This document shows positions 37,251 to 46,531 of a DNA stretch of 64,000 nucleotides, in pieces (position 1 is the first letter of the stretch; each line of letters opens with the position of its first letter). The translations under genes and the position numbers were made by a program. This DNA comes from Conchocele bisecta (lineage: Eukaryota; Mollusca; Bivalvia; Lucinida; Thyasiridae): contig CM055272.1 of assembly GCA_029237695.1 (NCBI GenBank), forward strand, positions 15,302,042-15,366,041, read 5' to 3'. Below the pieces are notes generated by a model. That model saw only the letters and a list, made by a program, of their open reading frames with translations, was not told the origin of the DNA and did not search any database.

Positions 37251-38228
37251 GTGAAGAAATATTGGGGGCTCACGATGAAACATTGGAAAAGGTTAGAAAA
37301 TGGAAGACGGGTAGTTACATTATCCTTTCGTAAAAACATTAACATTAACGAGTCTGAACGCATGTCCGATAAACTCGCTCCGTATCTAACAACCAATTTT
37401 TATTTGAGATATTCATATTCTTACAAGCTAGAACATATGGAGGAAATTAAAAATGGAAAACCTAAAACTATAATATTTCACAAAATTCTCGGTGGTAGCG
37501 AACCACTATCATCAATGAAAACCGTTAAAAAATGGCTGTCAGATAAGGAGCAAACACGAATAATGTCCGATAAAATAGACAGACCGAATACAAAGTGGAA
37601 GTTTGTAAGATGGGTAGAGGTTTTCGTAAAGCTAATACAGGGTAGTAGGGGAATAGATTTGGGACTACAATCCAAAGAAGCGGCAGGAGGAGAACTTCCA
37701 GAATGGCTGAAGAATAAAAAAGGTATGTATTCTTTAGATAAGTATAATGACGACCTTTGTCTGTTCAGGTGTCTAGCTATGCATATGACAGATAAAAGAC
37801 CCGACAGATGTACAGAAAAGGCGAAAGAACTTAGTAAGCAATATTTTGGTAGTAATGTGGTTTCACCAATTCCTTTTTCAGATCTGAAAAAGGTTGAAGA
37901 GTTTTTTAAAATCGGTATAGAAGTATATCAACCCACCGAATGTAATGTATGGTGGTTGAAAAAGGTACCAGCGCACTATAATGAAATAGGTAATAAACCA
38001 ATGACAATAGGACTGTTTAATAATCACGCATTTCTGATAAAAAACCTTAAAAACCTATCTAAAATTTACGCCTGCGATAATTGCAAACAGAAATTCACGA
38101 CAGCGAGTAATATGAAGAGACACGGACCAACATGTATGAGAGGTGAGACAAAAGTAATATGTGATGGTAATTATTTAGAGCGCCCCGCGTTCGTCGTTCG
38201 AGAAAGCGTTTTACCCAAAAGGTTCTAA
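37251..38228 (+). CDS. polB: Family-B DNA polymerase, N-terminal part (OTU-like region and C2H2 finger)
   Basis: 325 open codons that form the front of the element's replicative polymerase. Residues about 155-180 read YNDDLCLFRCLAMH, an OTU-like or 'DNLCLFRCL' block seen at the front of Polinton and adintovirus polymerases. Residues about 275-297 are a C2H2 finger: ACDNCKQKFTTASNMKRHG then a Cys. The frame is lost at about 38190-38228 in a C-rich stretch and continues in the next entry. The first ATG at 37251 is probably not the true start: coding character continues upstream in another frame across a G-run at 37263. Such polymerases copy the genome by protein priming; the N-terminal domains have no assigned role. 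Confidence 0.72.
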   Translation: MKKYWGLTMKHWKRLENGRRVVTLSFRKNININESERMSDKLAPYLTTNFYLRYSYSYKLEHMEEIKNGKPKTIIFHKILGGSEPLSSMKTVKKWLSDKEQTRIMSDKIDRPNTKWKFVRWVEVFVKLIQGSRGIDLGLQSKEAAGGELPEWLKNKKGMYSLDKYNDDLCLFRCLAMHMTDKRPDRCTEKAKELSKQYFGSNVVSPIPFSDLKKVEEFFKIGIEVYQPTECNVWWLKKVPAHYNEIGNKPMTIGLFNNHAFLIKNLKNLSKIYACDNCKQKFTTASNMKRHGPTCMRGETKVICDGNYLERPAFVVRESVLPKRF

Positions 38229-40915
38229 CAGTTATGGGGCGATCGATTGGATGTATTCTGTGGAAAAGCGGGAGGGAATTCACATTCACCACGAACAGTG
38301 CGGACACGGAGGTGAAAGATGGATTTTAGGAGCTCCGGTAGATGGATACTGTCCAGAAACCAATACCGTATATCAATATCACGGCTGTTACTGGCACGGG
38401 TGTGAGATTCATGCAAAGCATAGAAAAGAAGAACGCGCATCCACTATGAGAAGAGATACATTTATTAGAAAAAGCAAAGAATTCAACCTAGTAGTTATGT
38501 GGGAATGTGAATTCCAAAGAACGGGTAAAGATATAAAGATCGGTTGCGACACTACTCTTTATCCATATCAGATAGTATACGATTTTTGAGGCATATCTCC
38601 AGTCAAAGAAATTGAAAATAACTACCGGTAATAGTTTTAGAGTACGAAGCTGAGCACGTTCCGGTAAGTGTTAGTATAGGAGATAATTTCTCAGGAACAG
38701 TAACTCATATTTGTGATAAAGATCCTGCAAAACTTATAGAAAAATTTGTAGAAGATTTGAAAGTCAGGGGAAAAGCTATAAGAGAAGAAGTGTGGTCAAG
38801 ACCTAATGGGTTTAATACAGAACATTTAAGTAAAAACCAAATCGCTAAGATCGAACAGTGGATAGAGCAAGTACCGGTTATGGGTTTTAAACAGCAGTAA
38901 GTACGATATAAACCTAATAAAGAAATATAGTAGGTGAACTATCTGCAACAACAAAGAAAGTAATGGTCGGAAAACGTGCAAACGCAACAATATTTCTATT
39001 TACTCCAGAATTTAGATTTCTTGATGTAATACTTTATCTAGGACCTGGTGTAAGTTACGATAGTTGGATAAAAGCCTACGACTGCAAAGGACAGAAATCT
39101 TTCTTTCCTTATGAGTGGTTCGATTCTCCAGACAAACTGGATTACCCAGGACTACCCGATATAGAGAATTGGTATTCCAAATTCTGGGAAAATGTTAATA
39201 GATGAAACAGAATTAAGTAAATGTCGTAGATTTTCGAATTTTTGAAAATAATATGAAAACTTTCAGAGATTGGTTGAAATATTATAACGATTTAGATGTA
39301 GCACCGTTCCTAGAAGCGGTGGAAAAAATGTGTGAATTTTATAAACACAGAGGTGTGGATATTTTCAAAGATGCGGTAACACTACCTGGAGTAGCTATAC
39401 AATATTTATTGAGAGGAACCATTAAAGAACAAAAATCTTCAAAGACGATTATACCGGAGGATGCTCTATATGCACCAAAAGAAGAAACATACGAAATGAT
39501 GAAGGACGCTCTAGTTGGTGGTCCATCAATAGTATTTACACGCTATGCAGAAGTCGGTGTTTCCAATATTAGATCAAATGAAAGTAACAAACCTTGCAAG
39601 GCTGTTTTGGGGTACGATGCAAACGCGTTATATTTATCTACGTTAAATAAAGAGATGCCGTGTGGGAGAGAAAACTATACACCATATAGATACCCCACAT
39701 AACCCTAAATTTATTAAAAAGTTTTGTAAAAGAGTTTTATCTGGAGACTGGTTTGGGTTTGCGGAGGTGGATATAGAAGTTCCACACAACTTAAAACATA
39801 AGTTTTCTGAAATGTCCCCAATATTTTATAAACGAGAAGTAGGTTGATGAAGTTTCCCACACACAATGTTAAAAATATTTGGAAGATACTGGAAGAACTA
39901 GAGGAAATGGAAGAAAATTGGTGGGATCTATGACCGCCACTAAAGTATTGCTGTACGCGCCACTGTTGAAATGGTATTTAAAACACGGCCTAGAAATAAC
40001 GGAGTTCATCGTGTTATAGATTATATTAGTGGTAAACCCTTCGAATGGTTCGCAAAAGAAGTTACAGCCGCAAGACGAACAGGCGATGTAGAACCTAAAT
40101 AAGAACCAGTAGCCGACATAATGAAATTATTAGGAAACTCGTGTTGTGGAAAAAATGATAGAGGCAACGGAGAGACATTTAAATACGACATATACGCGAG
40201 ACGAAACCTGTGTTGACAAAGCATTAAGATCCGCGTATTTTGATGATTTGGAAGAGATAGGATATGCGTACGAAATATCTTCAAGAAAACCCATGTGTGC
40301 GGTAAAGAGACCATTCCATTGTGGAATAGCGGTTTATCAACTAGCTAAATTGAGAATGTTGGAATTTTACTACGAATTTCTAGATAAACTACATAAAAAG
40401 AGAAGACTTTGAATTAATACAGATGGATACAGATAGTATGTATATAGGAGTTAGTGGAAAAACGATAGAGGAATTGATTAGACCTAACTTACTAGACGAG
40501 TTTGAAAAAGAAAAAAATAAATGGTTGGCTTGGGATAAATGGAGCGAAAGAGAGGCCCGGACTTTTCAAAATGGAATTTAGCGGGGATAGGGCGATAGCG
40601 TTATCTAGTAAGTGTTATTTTGTAGAAAAAATTAATTTCACTAAAGATAATTTGGAACAAATTAAAATTAATAAAAACTCTGCGAAAGGAATGTCCAAGA
40701 GAACTAACAATTTAAATTGGGATAGATATAAACGAGTACTAAGTGAAACTACAGAAGATGGAAAACACATTATAGATGTAGCACAAAATAGAGGATTTAA
40801 AATGAAAGACGGCGTTATGAAAACGTACTGTCAACAAAAATTAGGACTCTCGGCATACTACGATAAAAGACGCGTGTTACCAGACGGAATACATACAGAA
40901 CCTCTATTGATTTAA
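38229..40915 (+). pseudogene. polB: Family-B DNA polymerase, nuclease, exonuclease and catalytic parts, multiple frameshifts
   Basis: Continues the polymerase in pieces. 38251-38589: a Vsr/restriction-like nuclease domain with VDGYCPETNTVYQYHGCYWH. 38580-38960: exonuclease I-II region, disturbed by an extra T in a T-run at 38583 and an extra A near 38891. 38963-39205: FRFLDVILYLGPG (exonuclease III region). 39253-39702: palm motif A, GYDANALYLSTL. 39662-39847 and 39848-40110: palm insert, broken. 40110-40412: motif B (KLLGNSCCGKM). 40395-40540: motif C (MDTDSMYIG). 40550-40915: thumb, to the stop. All catalytic motifs remain readable. At least eight shifts occur, several in A, T or G runs, so either decay or assembly indels. 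The stop overlaps that of the convergent integrase by 4 bp. Confidence 0.82.
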
Positions 40916-41922
40916 GTAATCGGGGGTAGCTGGGTGTCAGAAGACACTATAAGAAGTTCTTCGCGAACAAACCCTCGAGATGGCCCATCATCCAAATAGT
41001 AGAGCACGGGCTCATCGGGTTTGGTAATAGATCGATCTAGATGATATACATTGAGAGACCACACTGGATCTGTTCGCGCGGCGGCTGCCACCTTCGAGCT
41101 CTCCGGTTGATAGAGGTACCGGACGTCAATATCTGATGGAAGCCGCTGCTCCTCTAAACCAACGGGTCGCCCGCGCGAGACGGCAGAGGGCTTGCTCGTC
41201 ACCCTTTTAAACTTGATAGCATCTACAGGCTTCTTACCTATCAATCTGGTCACCTCTCCGTTCAGTGCGGAGACCACGGCGGGCAGTCTGGCCACCCACT
41301 CGGTCGACCGTGAATGGGGGTCTACAAGTTCTTTGGCGTATTGGTGTCCGAACAGTCTCTCAGCCAGGGTTCGATTGAAGCGTTCCACGATCCCCTGGTC
41401 CCGGTGGATGTTGACGCGGCCGCGTCTGATAGAAACTTTATGCTTAGACAATAGATGAGAGACCGCGCCCATGAACTCGCGGCCGGGATCGACCTGGAGA
41501 AGATTCGGCCATTTGAGAGGACTCCTCTTATATATTCGGGAAAGAGCCTCGGCCACTTCCTTAGACTCTTTAGTGGCCAACGGCTCAGCCCCCTTGTAAC
41601 GACTCGCTACGTCAACGATTGTCAGTGCGTACTTGTACGTTTTGCGACCGACGCGATCGTGAGGGAGAAACAGGAGATCCGCTTGGTGAACTTGGTTCGG
41701 CACCGGCACGTCGAATTTCGGCCGCGGAATATTGTGAGGCGCGGGTAAATAGATCTGCCAGATGGCCTGCTTCTTGAGCCATTCCTTGACAGCGTTTTCT
41801 GAAACCTTGGTCGCCGCCGCGAGGTTCTTGATGGCCGCGAGTCCCTTCCAGTAGCCGCGTGGACTATAGTATGTATTCGACAGCTTGCGCGTTAGTTTGG
41901 TATCAAGTTTGCGCGTGTTCAT
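40912..41922 (-). CDS. int: Retroviral-type (rve) integrase, intact
   Basis: 336 uninterrupted codons from the ATG at 41922. Domains: N-terminal helical region (residues 1-60), catalytic rve core (about 75-235) with the DDE triad in HQADLLFLP, LLQVDPGREF and GIVERFNRTLAERLF, and a C-terminal SH3/chromo-like segment ending in EPVLYYLDDGPSRGFVREELL. It inserts element DNA and makes 6-bp target duplications, matching AGAAGT at the ends. It is the only long gene here with no frame damage. It converges on the polymerase with overlapping stops. Its upstream neighbour, 41923-42304, holds only small or decayed frames. Could still be functional. Confidence 0.93.
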   Translation of the reverse strand: MNTRKLDTKLTRKLSNTYYSPRGYWKGLAAIKNLAAATKVSENAVKEWLKKQAIWQIYLPAPHNIPRPKFDVPVPNQVHQADLLFLPHDRVGRKTYKYALTIVDVASRYKGAEPLATKESKEVAEALSRIYKRSPLKWPNLLQVDPGREFMGAVSHLLSKHKVSIRRGRVNIHRDQGIVERFNRTLAERLFGHQYAKELVDPHSRSTEWVARLPAVVSALNGEVTRLIGKKPVDAIKFKRVTSKPSAVSRGRPVGLEEQRLPSDIDVRYLYQPESSKVAAAARTDPVWSLNVYHLDRSITKPDEPVLYYLDDGPSRGFVREELLIVSSDTQLPPIT

Positions 41923-42114
41923 CGTATGCGAAGTATTCTAATATATCGGACAATCTCCAACATGCCCTCGCCAGTTCGTCCGGTAACTGCGTCGTTAATA
42001 ATAAACCTTTGTTGGAAGTACAATTGCGATTGTCGCTGCAGCCCCAATCGCGTTTGGGTTGGAACAGGAGAGGGGAATCTAATTCATCCAATCTCCCAGG
42101 ATTGGTGGAGGAAT

Positions 42115-42267
42115 CTAACATCCGCTTTGCGAAAAGGGTGGCCGCTTTTTCGCTCCTCGAGACAATCTCGGGCCAGACGAATCATACTCTTTGCACCAGG
42201 TAAACGATGTTTTTTGGGCAGTGTAGCCTACATCAATCATAGCGTTATAAAGTTCGTCAACTAACAT
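42115..42267 (-). CDS. Small ORF, N-terminus paralogous to the 42740-42973 protein
   Basis: 50 codons from the ATG at 42267. The start MLVDELYNAMIDVGYTAQK parallels the MLVNALYHAVVISGFSIGYA region of the 77-residue protein upstream. The C-terminal half is basic and not conserved, so it may be a decayed tandem paralogue. Another leftward frame (41903-42121) contains an RLDELD-type peptide at a CCAAT palindrome. Function unknown. Confidence 0.35.
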   Translation of the reverse strand: MLVDELYNAMIDVGYTAQKTSFTWCKEYDSSGPRLSRGAKKRPPFSQSGC

Positions 42268-42304
42268 CGTTCTATATATATATATATTGTTTTAATTAAT
42301 TAAT

Positions 42305-42739
42305 TTAAAATCTCGATTGAATATAATAGCCGGCGAGACCCACCACACCCCCCATTCCCACGATGATGAACGCGATCTCGCGGTCCTTTTGGGGCTCTGA
42401 CGGTACATAGAAATCTGAAAGTTGGGGCTCGGGATCCATTGGATCGAGACTTTTGTGCGGATATGCCAGCGCGTACTCGCGGTTGGCTTTCTTCAACGTT
42501 CTGAAAAGTTTGCGCGGCGTGATTTTCGCGGCGAAGCTCTTCATGACCCAGTCCAGATGGGCGGTTCGTTTTTCGACCATGCTTCCCCTTTGCGCTATTG
42601 AGTTGTTCTACAGCTAAATCATGACGCTTACGCTCCTCATCCACGTTCGAGCTTTTCATTTTAGAGAATATAAAGTTGCTACGCTGAACGCCAATGCGTT
42701 TACAAGCGCACCACCTACTATTACTGCGATTGAAGCCAT
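42305..42739 (-). pseudogene. Small two-membrane-segment virion-type protein, frameshifted
   Basis: Best start is the ATG at 42739, immediately after the stop of the upstream gene (42740). The first residues, MASIAVIVGGALVNALAF, form a hydrophobic N-terminal segment. Shifts near 42675 and 42585 separate this from a charged helical middle (KRHDLAVEQL) and from the C-terminal part (ATG-like at 42580) ending in the membrane helix AFIIVGMGGVVGLAGYYIQS. The arrangement is like a small membrane-anchored protein common in this type of element. Role unknown, perhaps virion assembly. Confidence 0.6.
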
Positions 42740-42973
42740 TTATTTCCATATATTAACTGGTAGAATTCCAGCTTTAACTAGATAATCTCGGGTCCAAACT
42801 GCGGCCGCTACATCTAAGGTCGCGAGCCCTACGTCTCTCACAGTAAAGTCCAATTTGGGAGCGGTTCCTCCTAGGGCCATCTTTGATAGTCGAGCATACC
42901 CGATACTGAAACCCGATATCACCACGGCGTGATAAAGCGCATTCACTAACATTTTACCATCTTGTTCAGCCAT
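42740..42973 (-). CDS. Small conserved hydrophobic protein, intact (77 aa)
   Basis: Open from the ATG at 42973. Two hydrophobic stretches (VNALYHAVVISGFSIGYA and VGLATLDVAAAVW) with KMALGGTAPKLDFTVRD between them suggest a membrane-associated protein. It is packed end-to-start with the next leftward gene (stop 42740, ATG 42739), an operon-like spacing. Its start is paralogous to the ORF at 42115-42267. Function not known. Confidence 0.65.
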   Translation of the reverse strand: MAEQDGKMLVNALYHAVVISGFSIGYARLSKMALGGTAPKLDFTVRDVGLATLDVAAAVWTRDYLVKAGILPVNIWK

Positions 42974-42981
42974 TGTTATAA

Positions 42982-43278
42982 TTATTGCATATAAAATGGG
43001 TCGCGATCAATGTTTAAATGGGGCGCATCCAAATTCAACATTGTTGATGATTGGTGTTTAGTAACTTTCTTCTGAACACTGGCTGGTTGTTTTTTCTGGT
43101 ATTTCCACACGCACAGGGCACCAACAACTGCCAGACCACCACCAACAACCCAACTCCAATTCACGAATTTGGGTTCAATCGGATTCGCCCAACTCCAACG
43201 GTAGTTGGTATTGGGTGACAAATTCTTTGAATTTGAGTGTGCTTCCAATTCGTGAATTGGGGGTGTTGTTGTACTCAA
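42982..43278 (-). CDS. Small single-pass membrane protein, intact (98 aa)
   Basis: Open from the ATG at 43278. The N-terminal Thr/Pro segment contains PPIHELEAHS over a CCAAT palindrome. One clear membrane helix follows, near residues 43-62 (WVVGGGLAVVGALCVWKY), then a basic Lys/Gln tail. The first 34 codons overlap, in another frame, the end of the upstream leftward gene. It could be a minor virion membrane protein like the one at 47821-48193, with which it shares the P-I-x-x-L-x-E peptide. Function unknown. Confidence 0.6.
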   Translation of the reverse strand: MSTTTPPIHELEAHSNSKNLSPNTNYRWSWANPIEPKFVNWSWVVGGGLAVVGALCVWKYQKKQPASVQKKVTKHQSSTMLNLDAPHLNIDRDPFYMQ

Positions 43279-43322
43279 CTCTCAACAGATGTTTTGCTGT
43301 CTCCGTCCCCAATCTCGATTGG
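43155..43322. repeat. Cluster of three CCAAT...ATTGG palindromes
   Basis: TCCAATTCACGAATTTGGG (43155-43173), TCCAATTCGTGAATTGG (43244-43260) and CCCCAATCTCGATTGG (43307-43322). Similar sites are at 42087-42105, 45015-45030, 46635-46650, 47095-47110, 47907-47928, 47935-47948 and 47975-47992. Confidence 0.7.
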
Positions 43323-43526
43323 AGTTTAGCCTCTCGAAGCTCGGCGAGTATTTTATCTTGTTTAACTTTTCGGGTGGCAGCCGCCGCCCGCCCAGCTGCC
43401 TGTCTTTTGGGATTTTTTTATATATGCGGTATGTCATCCAGTGGCGGAGTAACACTCTGGTTCGATTGTGTTGGAGCAATCTGGTTCAACTCCGTCACTC
43501 TCGTGGGTGTGTCTTGTGTCATCATT
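43175..43526 (-). pseudogene. Small charged protein with one in-frame stop
   Basis: From the ATG near 43526 the frame runs to the stop at 43175, with a single internal TAA in TATATAAAAAAATC near 43420. After it the reading is basic and helical (RAAAATRKVKQDKILAEL), then LQSRLGTETA over the palindrome at 43307-43322. The end overlaps the next gene by about 100 bp in a different frame. The A-run beside the stop makes an indel plausible. No family recognised. Confidence 0.45.
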
Positions 43527-43539
43527 TATAATATTAATA

Positions 43540-44072
43540 TTAGAGCTTATAGTTCGTGGGCATATATCCAAATTGACAGTGTTTACCCGTGGTCAACGCG
43601 GTTGTTAGTGGAGCTAAGTACATTCCAAACTTGTGATAAATTGAGCAGCATGCCGTTCTAAGAGTGTGTCCTATAAAAGGGTCAGTCTCTAGATCGTGAA
43701 TCAACCCTTCGGTGTTTGGTATAGGGAGAAGTCTACTAACGGCGGTAGCGTACAAATGAATAGCCGCCGATCCAAGAGTTTTTGTCATCTCTGCTCCCAA
43801 TTTGGATTCGTATCGCGCATACATTTTCATTTTATCGATCTCCGCATCTGACATCTTATCCACCTGAAAAACTGAGAGACGCCTACCGAGATAATGCTCC
43901 GATTGTCCCCAGCAACCAGCGCAGCTAGCCGCTCTCGTCGCGCCGCATTTTCATTTTCATTCGGAGTCGTTGCACTCAACCCAGATCCCGATTGCTCTGT
44001 CGGATCATTATTGTTGGCAGTCGGAGTTGAGGTTTCTTCTATTAGCTGATCGAGAAGTTCGTCGCAGTTCAT
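43540..44072 (-). pseudogene. Virion-type protein of unknown function, one frameshift
   Basis: The start ATG at 44072 follows directly on the motif TAATTTTGAAAAAA. The first part (MNCDELLDQLIEETS, then an Asn/Thr/Ser-rich stretch and REERL-like helix) is acidic. A shift near 43860 leads into 43540-43863, with YESKLGAEMTKTLGSAAIHL and a hydrophobic C-terminal part (YHKFGMYLAPLTTALTTG). About 177 residues in all. It lies between the iterated repeat (44220-44395) and the small membrane proteins, so it is part of the leftward structural cluster. Confidence 0.55.
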
Positions 44073-44150
44073 TTTTTTCAAAATTAGTAATTTAACTATT
44101 CTAACAAGTCTCATCACTTTAACATATTTATTTAATTTTTTCAAAAATAA
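44073..44150 (-). promoter_or_regulatory. Promoter-like motif copies upstream of the 44072 start
   Basis: On the coding strand TAATTTTGAAAAAA immediately precedes the ATG at 44072, and a second copy (TATTTTTGAAAAAATTAA) lies at 44132-44150. The same motif precedes the capsid gene and flanks the ATPase. Confidence 0.5.
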
Positions 44151-44219
44151 TAAATGCGCACCACCCGATACTTATGATCACCATTATGCTCGCAACAAAG
44201 CTCGCAGCGGAGCACCAAA

Positions 44220-44395
44220 TTGTTAACATTGTTAACCATTGTTCAGTATTTGTTCAGCATTATTCAGCATTTGTTCAGCATTTGCTAAGCATTGTTCAGC
44301 AATTGCTAAGCATTGTTCAGTATTTGTTCAGCATTGTTCAGCAATTGCTAAGCATTGTTCAGCAATTGCTAAGCATTGCAATAGCTTATTACTTT
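44220..44395. repeat. Iterated 10-21-bp repeat between the ATPase and 43540-44072 genes
   Basis: Short units ATTGTTCAGC, ATTTGTTCAGC and AATTGCTAAGC are strung together about 14 times. The units contain the palindromes TTGCTAAGCA-like and GCAATTGC. The block lies at the 3' end of the leftward ATPase and upstream of the next leftward gene. Frames across it are repeat translations. Could be a regulatory or replication site, or simple slippage. Confidence 0.7.
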
Positions 44396-44428
44396 GCAAT
44401 TTTCCTAATTTTTTCAAAATCGTTAGAT

Positions 44429-45060
44429 TTAATTGATAACTTTATAAGCAGTTGGTTGATCAGTCTTTAGCAGAAGCTTGGCGTGCTTAGTTTTCGAAAG
44501 TATCTGTCGAACCTCCAGGCGCTCCTCGCGCGTTGGGATAACGTCATTCTCTCGAAGACAGTCATCGAATGAGTCTCGGTCCTTGCAGTGAAAGAGGCGA
44601 CCCATTTCGTTTGCTCGCGCAGATCCTTGAGGACGGCGTTGTATTTTTGAGTGGATATCCATACTGCTTTGCCTCGCATGGCGGCCAGAAAATGCGAGCT
44701 CGAGAGCATGTCCTTCTTTTTGGTCATCGCCGCCTTGGCTGAGCAATCGTCAATCACGTATAGGGTGGGCTCGCCCTGAAATATTTGGTATAAACCACGC
44801 AACCAATCGTGAAGCCTATCACCGGGGTCAATAACGTATACCTCAGGGTCGGTCCATATCCACGGGCACCGCTGATAAGTATCGTTGTGTCGCACAGTGG
44901 GACATAGGATCACAATGTGACGAAAGGCATCGCGTAGGATCCCTCGAGTAAGTTGAGGATGAAAACCGTTTTTCCACATCCTGTCTGCCCACATATTATG
45001 GCGGAGTGAGCATCTCCAATCGTGAATTGGTATTGATTGCTAGATTTCTTAATTTTTTCA
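44429..45060 (-). pseudogene. DNA-packaging ATPase (A32/FtsK-HerA type), two frameshifts
   Basis: Pumps genomic DNA into capsids. The P-loop is at about 44960-44990 in the first frame (AHSAIICGQTGCGKTVFIL). Near 44935 the frame shifts by one at a G-run (GAGGGATCC), and the rest of the domain follows in 44467-44994: RHIVILCPTVRHNDTY, Walker B EPTLYVIDDC, and sensor-like GKAVWISTQKYN. A second shift near 44555 leads to the C-terminus ending at 44429 (KTKHAKLLLKTD). No ATG precedes the P-loop frame; upstream is a duplicated 45-bp block with the promoter-like motif, so the start is uncertain. About 205 residues, short but usual for this class. Confidence 0.78.
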
Positions 45061-45113
45061 AAATTATGTATTAATAAATCGTTAGATGATTTCTTAATTT
45101 TTTCAAAATTATG
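45049..45113 (-). promoter_or_regulatory. Duplicated promoter-like motif between capsid and ATPase genes
   Basis: CATAATTTTGAAAAAATTAA occurs twice on the coding strand (45049-45068 and 45094-45113) within a 45-bp tandem duplication, after the capsid stop and before the ATPase. Same core as at 46448-46464. Confidence 0.55.
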
Positions 45114-45142
45114 TATTAATAAACGTTAATAAATCGTTAGAT

Positions 45143-46444
45143 TTAGTAGATCGCTGATACGTATCGACCATCTTCGATGTTGAGTTGTGCGTCTGTAATT
45201 ATATATAAGTACACGTTCAATGGCCCGGCTCCGTCCGCCTCTTTGGTTATCTGGATCGTCACACCCTCACTAGCGTTCTCAACTTGGCGTCCGCTACCGG
45301 GTATTTGGTCATCGTCGCTGGCTCGCATGTCTAGCCATAACGCGTATTTGGTATTCAGGAACTCCGCGAGGGAGACGGCCGAGAGATGCAGGTCTTTAGC
45401 AACTGCTGCAACCACCTCCGGAGAGCGCTTAGATCCGGCAGCAAACTGCTTTCTTACTTCATCCCACTGCTGGTGCGCGCGAAGACCCGCGCTGTAGAGT
45501 TGATTGGGGACTCCCTCGATCGTCACCTCTACCTTCGTGATTTTGGGGTTATAGAATCTGTCGGTTTTTCTAGCACCGAACGCGAACCGAGCATCCTCGA
45601 ACAACATCAGTATACCTTTCATCGAGCGGGGGCGGGTACGTTGACGTTAATATTCCACAAGTGTCGCTTTTGTTTTTCGGCATCTTGCGATGGCGAAGAA
45701 CTCGGTCGTAAAGTATGGCAACGCGCCCGGCGTACTGGGTTCTGATCAATCGCGCTAGTTCGGGCATCGTGCCCATGTCGTACTCCAGCGAAACATTATC
45801 GATCGTATACGTCGATAACTGGTCGGTGGTTATGATAACTCGGCCGTAGTCGTTGAACGTTAGTTCGTATTCGAGGCGGTCAGCCAAAGCGCTCTGATAG
45901 TAGGGCATGTGACTCTCCAGCAACTCAAAGTCGAGCGGGATGTAGAAGCGGTTGCCGTAAGCGCCCCGCGACCGCGTTGTCACTCGCGTTGTTATCTGCC
46001 TTGTTAGCAGCCCCGATTCTAAGTTTGGTTACGTTCTTATTTTTGCTGGTGTCAATACCTTGATAGACAGCGTTTTCAAGCTCGTGTGACGTCTTCCACA
46101 GGTCCTGATAGCAATGGTAGACGTCGCTGTCATCGATCGACATCACCTCATTACCAGAAATCTTTATCATAGTCTTCTTGACTATGGCGCGACCCAAGTT
46201 CTGAACGACGGTTCGGTCCGCGTCCGTCGACGATTAGCGAAATAGTGAAAGCGAGGCGAACAGTACCCGGAACAATGACGTCGTTAGCTCCGAGGTTGGG
46301 GAAGCGGACTAAGAGCTGCTGGTTCTGGTCGATCGTCGATGGGTTGTTCGTAATAACGACACTCTGTCTCACGCCTTTTGCCCCGAGGGGCTCACGCAGT
46401 CTGCGGTATGGATTGAGTTTGCGACCGTATTGACTCGAAGACAT
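45143..46444 (-). pseudogene. Major capsid protein (double-jelly-roll hexon type), three frameshifts
   Basis: Forms the capsid shell. Start: ATG at 46444, directly downstream of the promoter-like motif (46448-46464). Four frame segments: 46205-46444 (N-terminal, with SVVITNNPSTIDQNQQLLVR and a first jelly-roll strand set), 45990-46197 (DVYHCYQDLWKTSHE), 45640-45983 (NRFYIPLDFELLESHMPYY, typical capsid 'FYIPL' block), and 45143-45622 (YNPKITKVEVTIEGVPNQLY ... GVTIQITKEADGAGPLNVYL). Shifts lie near 46200, 45960 and 45625. About 430 residues altogether. No internal stops besides those produced by the shifts. Assigned by resemblance to Polinton/adintovirus capsid proteins and by context beside the ATPase. 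Confidence 0.75.
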
Positions 46445-46447
46445 AAT

Positions 46448-46464
46448 TAATTTTTTCAAAATTA
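46448..46464 (-). promoter_or_regulatory. Promoter-like motif of the major capsid gene
   Basis: TAATTTTGAAAAAATTA on the coding strand, 3-4 bp before the start codon. With the rightward copy at 46508-46524 it forms a divergent promoter region of about 85 bp. Confidence 0.55.
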
Positions 46465-46507
46465 TTGAAACTATTAAACCTGTATGGTTTTGTCTTTAAT
46501 AGATAAT

Positions 46508-46524
46508 TAATTTTAAGAAAATTA
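46508..46524 (+). promoter_or_regulatory. Promoter-like motif of the rightward coiled-coil gene
   Basis: TAATTTTAAGAAAATTA, 7 bp before the ATG at 46532. Same shape as the capsid motif (TAATTTT, three bases, AAAATTA). Confidence 0.55.
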
Positions 46525-46531
46525 TATATAG

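Noticed and set aside
41192..41748. Forward frames opposite the integrase
   Set aside because: Shadows of the intact reverse-strand integrase gene.
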